Positions 6,278 through 10,877 of a DNA stretch of 10,877 bases are shown here, in pieces (the first letter of the stretch is position 1; each line of letters opens with the position of its first letter). Under the pieces are notes generated by a model. That model worked only from the letters and a program-made list of their open reading frames with translations. It was not told where the DNA came from and ran no database searches. Where the stretch lies: positions 1 to 10,877 of the forward strand of contig RBNI01006888.1 of assembly GCA_003990745.1 (NCBI GenBank). The letters are read 5' to 3'. Position numbers and translations under genes: made by a program. The stretch comes from Jimgerdemannia flammicorona. Lineage: Eukaryota; Mucoromycota; Endogonomycetes; Endogonales; Endogonaceae.

Positions 6278-9200
6278 TCACCCAAGCATCTTCGTAATCT
6301 CGGCCAGGCAGAATCCGACCACAAGATGGCCACCAGAATTACACATGGCGTCGATAGCGTGATAGGCTGTCTCATGAAGAGCATGAAGAGGGTAGGCGCG
6401 AAGTTCCTCCTACCATTCGTCATTGGAAAACCAATCGAGTTATTCATCTCGATCAGAAGAACCTCGGAACGCAGAATACGAACCATCGAGAAGACCGCAC
6501 CTGAGAAGATAGCCACGATGAAACTTATCTCTACAGGGGCAGGGGCGGGGTTGGCCAAAGTAGCCATAATGCCAGGCGAGCGCGGAATGCACAAGCCGGG
6601 GGGGGAAGGAGAGGACGCAGTCGGCGCCCTGTGACCACAAGCGGCCTTAGGGGGAGATATACCGGATGAGAGCCTGGGAGGAGGAAGCCCATTCTTGCAA
6701 CAGCTGATCCTGAAGGAAAGACTGGAGGAAGGAGCGGAGCGAGCGAGTCTTGCGGACCTGGGGATGGAGGTCCCAGTACCAGTGGAGGAAGTCAAGCCAA
6801 GAGGTCCAATGCCAGAACTTGTCAATAATAGAACCCGGTGGACGCGTGACAAAGCGCTCGCTAAGGGGGCCAATGGGGTTATTGCCGGACTTGCTATACC
6901 AATCCAGATGGGCTTGGAACATGCAGCAGAGGTCTGATGTATGACGAAGAAAGGAGGGGAGACCGAGAATCAAGCTGCCAAGCAAGGGACGGCCGGAAAA
7001 TCCAACCGACCAAGCAACAGCGTCATCAAAGACCTTCTCGGGACACTTCAACACCTGAAGCCCCATGGTAGTAGCCGGACAGGAAGCTCATAGAAGGGGG
7101 AGGCCATACTCCAGCTGAGGCCTAATGAATGTCCGTACGATGGCCAGCTTGACTATTGGTGACTAGAGGGGACCACGGGTATGGCAGAACCTAAGAGTTC
7201 GTTCTGCCTTCGCCGAATTCTGCAACGCGAGCTCGACAAAGTCAAACTCTTTGTTAGTATACGGCACGCCCAGGTACACGTAGGAGGAGGGTCGCAGGCA
7301 GGGCTCACCCCCGATCCGCACGGTACAGTCAGCAGGGCCAACATAACCACACTTCTTGGGATTGAGTTCCATGCTATTTACCAGAAGCCAATCCTTACAG
7401 AAGTCAATCATTCTCTGCCCTTCTGCGGCAGTGCGGGGGGTAAGAGCGATATCATCAGCAAAGAAGAGCCCGAGGGGAAAGTCGTACTCCTTAAATTGTT
7501 CATCAAAGGAGACAGCGAGGGGGTCAATAAAGATATCAAAGAGCCAGGGGGAGAGGAGGGAGCCTTGGAAGAGGCCGCGCTCAGTGGGGACCGAAGGGGT
7601 AATGAGGCCATTAACAACTACTTGATAAGAACAGTGGTTGAACAGGCTTCGGATAATGCTAAGGAGGGCCGCATCGGTACCTCGTGCCTCAAGACGTAAA
7701 AGAATAAGCTTGAGGGGGACTCAATCGTACGCCTGCCGGAGGTCAAGAAAGACGCGGCGGCCCCATCTCTTGGCCCATGTCTCATGCAAAAGCAAGACAT
7801 GGGAGAGGGATGAGAAGCGGGTTTGGAAGCCGCCTTGGCAGCACGACATTTCTGTCAGGCCACTTCGGCTCTTGACATATCCTTCAAAACAATGCTCGAA
7901 GAGTCTATGAAACATTTCAGTCAGAGCAATAGGGCGAAATCCATCAATCGTCCGGGAATCCTCCTTCTTGGGAATCGGGGTGATAATGGCAGAATTCCAG
8001 TGGTGGGAAGTGAGCCCCCAGACCACGCACATCTGGAAGAAGAAGGACAGGGCTTTGGAAAGGCTACAGGGGGCGTCAACCTCACCTGCCATCACCCGAA
8101 GGATCCGGACATACAAGGAATCAGCTCTACAGACCTTCGAGAGGGGGTAGCTGCAGATAGCCCTCCAAACTGCCAGTTGGTCAAACCAACCCTGCAGCCC
8201 AAGAGCACCTATGCCAAGGGGGAAGACATCCTCAGAGTCATTGAGATGAAGAGAGGCGTCCGGTTGGCCAAAGATAGTAGTGAAATAGGCCACTACGTTA
8301 TTGAACACCAGGACAGCGGGGGATCGAGATTGGAGGGGGGCGAGGGGGGTGGAGCAGTACGCTCGCTTAAAACCACGGATGGCATCAGAGACCGAAGATG
8401 CACTGTAAAGAAGGTCCTGCCGAGGGAGCAGCGCTGCCCTGATTTCCCTTACGTCATATGAGCCAAGAATGTCCTCACAAACTAACTGTAGACCAGAGGT
8501 CAAAAGGGCGTTCAGAGAATCAATGAACTGCTGGCAGTCTTCCACAGAGCGAAAGCCGGCAACATGATCTCGGATTGAGTAGATGACCTGACAACTGTAT
8601 TGCAAACGATATCAGCTGATTCCCGAAGGTGAGCTTGAACGACTAGGTCGGTCAGATATTTTGCAGAGTAACGTCAGACACCAGCTAAGACGGCAACTGG
8701 CGAGGGGGAGAAGGGGAAGGAAACAGTAAGGAGGGAGGGGTGGTCGGTCGCAATAGGAGGGGTGGAGCAGGTGAGTGATGCGTGGAGGGACGCGGTGGCG
8801 AATATGTGGTCAACACGCGTAGAATCAGCCACCGGGGTCAAATGATTCAACAACCACGTCATTAGGGAGGTATCGATGACATCCATCCGATCTCGAGGAC
8901 CAGAGTTGACGTCACCAAGGTGGGCACCGAAGCGGGTATTGATGTCACCGATCAAGAGCGCCTTACCCGGGAAGGGACCAGATACAAGATCACGGAAGCC
9001 ACCAATAGGAAGAGAGGGGGGGGCATAAACCCCAACCAAAGCCAGACCCTGGAACTTGAGCCGGATATGGAAGGGGTCGGCGGAGGACCCGGAAATGAGT
9101 GGGGCAAAACGGTTTGACACAAGGACCACGAGCCCACCATTCTGGTGGCCCACGGTCCTGTGCGACGCCGGAGGAGAGGACATGTAAATGAGTGGAGAGG

Positions 9201-9324
9201 GATGCAGCAGGATGTGCCACGTTTCACATACGAAAAGAATGTCGAGGGCAGAACCAATCAACCGACTGAGCACATCGAACTTATCCTGGGGTAGTCCGTA
9301 TGTATTGAGGAACCCGACTCTCAT
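6278..9324 (-). pseudogene. LINE ORF2: APE endonuclease and reverse transcriptase, decayed
   Basis: ATG at 9324 overlaps the ORF1 stop (ATGA). The endonuclease occupies residues 1-200 with all expected positions: N7, E34, VGVYAPP near 97-103, GDIN 126-129, VDHIF 171-175 and TDH 193-195. A TGA at 8674-8676 and a frameshift of one missing base (or two extra), near 8612-8560, separate it from the reverse transcriptase. That frame then continues with PIPKK, GFRPIALT, QGGFQ, FLDLRQAYD, RGLFQGSLLSP, FFADD (FADD at 7462-7451), YLGVPY and FIRPQLEYGL. A C-terminal CPC-x4-H-x6-C motif is at 6541-6497. Further stops are TGA 7721-7723, TAG 7163-7165, TGA 7088-7090, TAA 6647-6649, TAA 6440-6442 and TAG 6410-6412. 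The likely native end is TGA 6278-6280, giving about 1015 codons. Each premature stop is one C-to-T step from an Arg or Gln codon. Confidence 0.87.
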
Positions 9325-10571
9325 TGTGGGCCGGGCGTCTTAGCGCCAACAGCGTGAGAAGCACTCGAAGCAGAAGCCTCAGCTTCCAAATCCATCACCA
9401 TATCACCAGTCATGGCCACAGTACTACCTGCCTTCGAAGCAGGGCCGGCCGCCAGGGAGGTGGAGGAAGGAAGAGTAAGGCCGAGTTCTGCGGCCCAAGC
9501 TCTGTAGAAGTTCTGCACCTCAGGCCTCCTTACAGTGGCATCGCCAGCCAGCTGTCGGACCCGAGCATGGAAGGATTGGAGTACCCGTACCTTCACGGCC
9601 TTCATGGCATTCTTGTTACGTGGGAGCGCGGGGTCCCAGGCCGTCAGCACCGAGAACCCGAGCGCCTTCATCTTCTTTTGGAATACCGTGACATAATCAG
9701 GGCAGAGAAGGAATTCGATAGTCGATGCCGAGACATATGATATATTAAGAACTTTTGACAACATCACATGGACGTTGTACAGGTTCTTTCGAATCTGCCT
9801 GATCTTAAGATGGGCAAATCCATTGACGTAAACGCGCTGCAGCCAGGTGCCCTTCTCAGTCGGTGACAAATGAGAGGTCGGCTTGTGGGTTATGAGCGAG
9901 AGGGCAGCGGCGGCGGCAGCTCTCTCCGGCTCGGGGTAGGCCTGAGTCCTATCCTTGATAGAAATCTTCTTGGCGATGGCAGCGTACGATTTGGAGGGGG
10001 CAGGGGTCGAAGCGGAGGACAAAGATGGACCGGCGGCACTGGGACCCGCAGGCGAGGCCTGGGGCACTGGCTCGGGGGCGGTGGGCGTGGATCGCGCAGC
10101 AAGCTGCGCCATCAGCTGGGTGTTGATTTTGGCCAAATCGGCCACTTGAGTCAGCAGATCCGAGATCTGCTTCCTCATCGCGGCCATCTCCGTGACCAAA
10201 TCGGGGTCGGTTGAGGGGCCCGCATGACCGGCCGTCGGGGTCATACCCAAACTAGTGTTTGGGTGACCGCGCTTGTTACGATTGAGGAGTGGGGGCATGG
10301 GAGAGAAGGAGGTCCGCTGGGCATCATGGTCTGAATCGGAAGAGATCGCGATCTCTTCGTCATCTTCTGCATCACACAGGGAAGATAAATATGCCGATAT
10401 CGGTCGTGCATCTCCGCATGACCTGCACATCGCCATAAGGCTACCCTCACCGAAGCCGAGGAAAAGGAGACTGGTACCACGACATTCAGCGTAGCGGAGC
10501 GAGGTGCCGAAGCGCACGAAAAGGCGGGTAGCGTTGCCGTCATCACTGACGATAGAGGAGTTGGCCGACAT
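9321..10571 (-). CDS. LINE ORF1 protein (coiled coil, RNA-binding candidate)
   Basis: An intact minus-strand frame of 416 residues starts at ATG 10571. The frame is open further upstream but has no earlier ATG. The N-terminal part has CRSCG and a later Cys (a possible partial zinc site), followed by an acidic stretch. Around residues 124-160 a heptad-like helix (EMAAMRKQISDLLTQVADL) suggests a coiled coil. A Pro/Ala/Ser-rich linker follows at about 161-195. From about 245 to 310, a region starting RVYVNGFAHLKIRQIRKNL has the alternating strand/helix look of an RRM-like fold. Known family role: LINE ORF1 proteins oligomerise and bind element RNA. No CCHC knuckle is present. TGA at 9321-9323 overlaps the ORF2 ATG, suggesting coupled termination-reinitiation. 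Identification rests mainly on position and domain order. Confidence 0.8.
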   Translation of the reverse strand: MSANSSIVSDDGNATRLFVRFGTSLRYAECRGTSLLFLGFGEGSLMAMCRSCGDARPISAYLSSLCDAEDDEEIAISSDSDHDAQRTSFSPMPPLLNRNKRGHPNTSLGMTPTAGHAGPSTDPDLVTEMAAMRKQISDLLTQVADLAKINTQLMAQLAARSTPTAPEPVPQASPAGPSAAGPSLSSASTPAPSKSYAAIAKKISIKDRTQAYPEPERAAAAAALSLITHKPTSHLSPTEKGTWLQRVYVNGFAHLKIRQIRKNLYNVHVMLSKVLNISYVSASTIEFLLCPDYVTVFQKKMKALGFSVLTAWDPALPRNKNAMKAVKVRVLQSFHARVRQLAGDATVRRPEVQNFYRAWAAELGLTLPSSTSLAAGPASKAGSTVAMTGDMVMDLEAEASASSASHAVGAKTPGPQ

Positions 10572-10782
10572 TGCCGATATAGGCAGAGGTGGGTTTGTTT
10601 GTTTGGTTGAAATTGTGAAATGTGGGTCACGTGACCTTTGTTTGTGCAATGAAAAAATAATAGGGAAGGGGGTATTTATACCTGATGAGAGGCTTAGCTA
10701 ATCAAAGTGACTGCTTTCTTAATTTGGAATAGCTTCGGGCCGTAAAGCCGAGTCTAGCCAAATGGGGAAATCACGTGAGTGG
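10572..10782 (-). promoter_or_regulatory. LINE 5' untranslated/promoter region
   Basis: These 211 bp separate the telomere from ORF1. The minus strand has TATAAATA at 10680-10673, about 100 bp upstream of the ATG, a plausible RNA polymerase II TATA box that would start transcription near 10645-10650. Two perfect TCACGTGA palindromes (E-box core CACGTG) lie at 10627-10634 and 10771-10778. The outer one is only 4 bases from the first telomere-like unit. A start site downstream of the TATA box would omit the outermost ~135 bp from the transcript, so either another start is used or that part was added otherwise. Confidence 0.4.
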
Positions 10783-10877
10783 TAAGGGTTAGGGTTAGGG
10801 TTAGGGTTAGGGTTAGGGTTAGGGTTAGGGTTAGGGTTAGGGTTAGGGTTAGGGTTAGGGTTAGGGTTAGGGTTAGG
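10783..10877 (+). repeat. terminal telomere array (TTAGGG)n
   Basis: One variant unit, TAAGGG (10783-10788), is followed by 89 bp of perfect TTAGGG repeats, almost 15 units, to the edge of the window. The G-rich strand runs 5'->3' to the right, so the chromosome terminus is on the right. TTAGGG is the telomere repeat of most filamentous fungi and many other eukaryotes, so it does not fix the phylum. Confidence 0.97.

Larger units (their letters stand above)
5886..10782 (-). mobile_element. telomere-flanked non-LTR retrotransposon (LINE, APE type)
   Basis: The element is about 4.9 kb with ORF1, then ORF2, on the minus strand. It is markedly more GC-rich than the DNA to its left. ORF2 has an apurinic-endonuclease-like domain, a reverse transcriptase with FADD, and a C-terminal C-x-C-x4-H-x6-C motif. 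This is the layout of two-ORF fungal LINEs such as the Tad clade; clade assignment is inference. Both flanks are telomeric: TTAGGGTTAGG on the 3' side and the terminal array on the 5' side. It has no poly(A) tail and no visible non-telomeric target-site duplication. ORF1 is intact but ORF2 has seven premature stops and one frameshift, so this copy is dead. Confidence 0.88.

Noticed and set aside
6223..6873. 216-residue open frame on the minus strand overlapping ORF2
   Set aside because: It is offset from the ORF2 frame. The ORF2 frame through the same DNA contains the recognisable LINE C-terminus with CPC-x4-H-x6-C. The alternative frame is Ser/Pro/Arg-rich with no domain, typical of a shadow in GC-rich DNA.
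7181..8461. Plus-strand open frames of 172 and 212 residues
   Set aside because: They lie antisense to the reverse transcriptase domain of ORF2, whose motifs are clear; no domain or gene context supports them.
9870..10214. Gly/Arg-rich plus-strand open frame antisense to ORF1
   Set aside because: It is low-complexity translation opposite the Pro/Ala-rich linker of ORF1, a codon-composition artefact.
10572..10649. N-terminal extension of ORF1 by 26 codons
   Set aside because: The frame is open to 10649 but that codon is TTG, not ATG; the first in-frame ATG is at 10571, downstream of a plausible TATA box.
10682..10689. CTGATGAG on the plus strand near the telomere, possible third hammerhead
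   Set aside because: No GAAA box or closing helices follow, and it is antisense to the LINE. Only half the core is present.
1..10877. CRISPR arrays, tRNA or rRNA genes, telomere-linked RecQ helicase, effector or metabolic genes
   Set aside because: I searched by eye and found no spaced repeats, no tRNA-like cloverleaf, no helicase motifs and no host-type coding region.

Overview
This window is the right-hand end of a chromosome, most likely from a filamentous fungus. It finishes in an uninterrupted (TTAGGG)n array whose G-rich strand runs 5'->3' off the right edge. I see no host protein gene. Nearly everything is retroelement sequence in which almost all visible damage is C-to-T or G-to-A transitions, as expected from RIP-like mutation or 5-methylcytosine deamination. 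The phylum is uncertain: endonuclease-deficient telomeric Penelope-like elements are best known in basidiomycetes, whereas the RIP-like signature is more usual in ascomycetes.

Layout, left to right. (1) 1-2199 is a very AT-rich, purine-biased block with no CpG that I could find by eye and no open frame. It is probably an old, heavily mutated repeat with a faint Ty3/Gypsy-like trace near its right end. (2) 2200-5827 is a Penelope-like retroelement (PLE) on the minus strand, bounded by two 351-bp direct repeats (pseudo-LTRs). Its one long frame (5455 to 2657) encodes a Penelope-type reverse transcriptase with a long N-terminal extension and no GIY-YIG endonuclease. Three in-frame stops and no frameshift interrupt it. 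Each pseudo-LTR carries a hammerhead ribozyme on the sense strand, each with one different core mutation. (3) 5821-5885 is a tandem duplication of part of the repeat and ends in TTAGGGTTAGG. (4) 5886-10782 is a non-LTR retrotransposon (LINE) on the minus strand. It has an intact ORF1 and a decayed ORF2 with APE endonuclease, reverse transcriptase and a C-terminal Cys/His motif. (5) 10783-10877 is the telomere.

Both retroelements point the same way: 3' end toward the centromere, 5' end toward the telomere. Both have telomere-like G-rich sequence at their junctions. This is the arrangement expected when element RNA is reverse-transcribed onto a chromosome end or into telomeric repeats, as established for HeT-A/TART, SART/TRAS, MoTeR and Athena/Coprina elements. 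The inferred history is a decayed repeat capped by one or more PLE additions, followed by a LINE and then the telomere. The strongest observations are the paired hammerheads, the transition-only divergence of the pseudo-LTRs, and telomeric motifs at the retroelement junctions.
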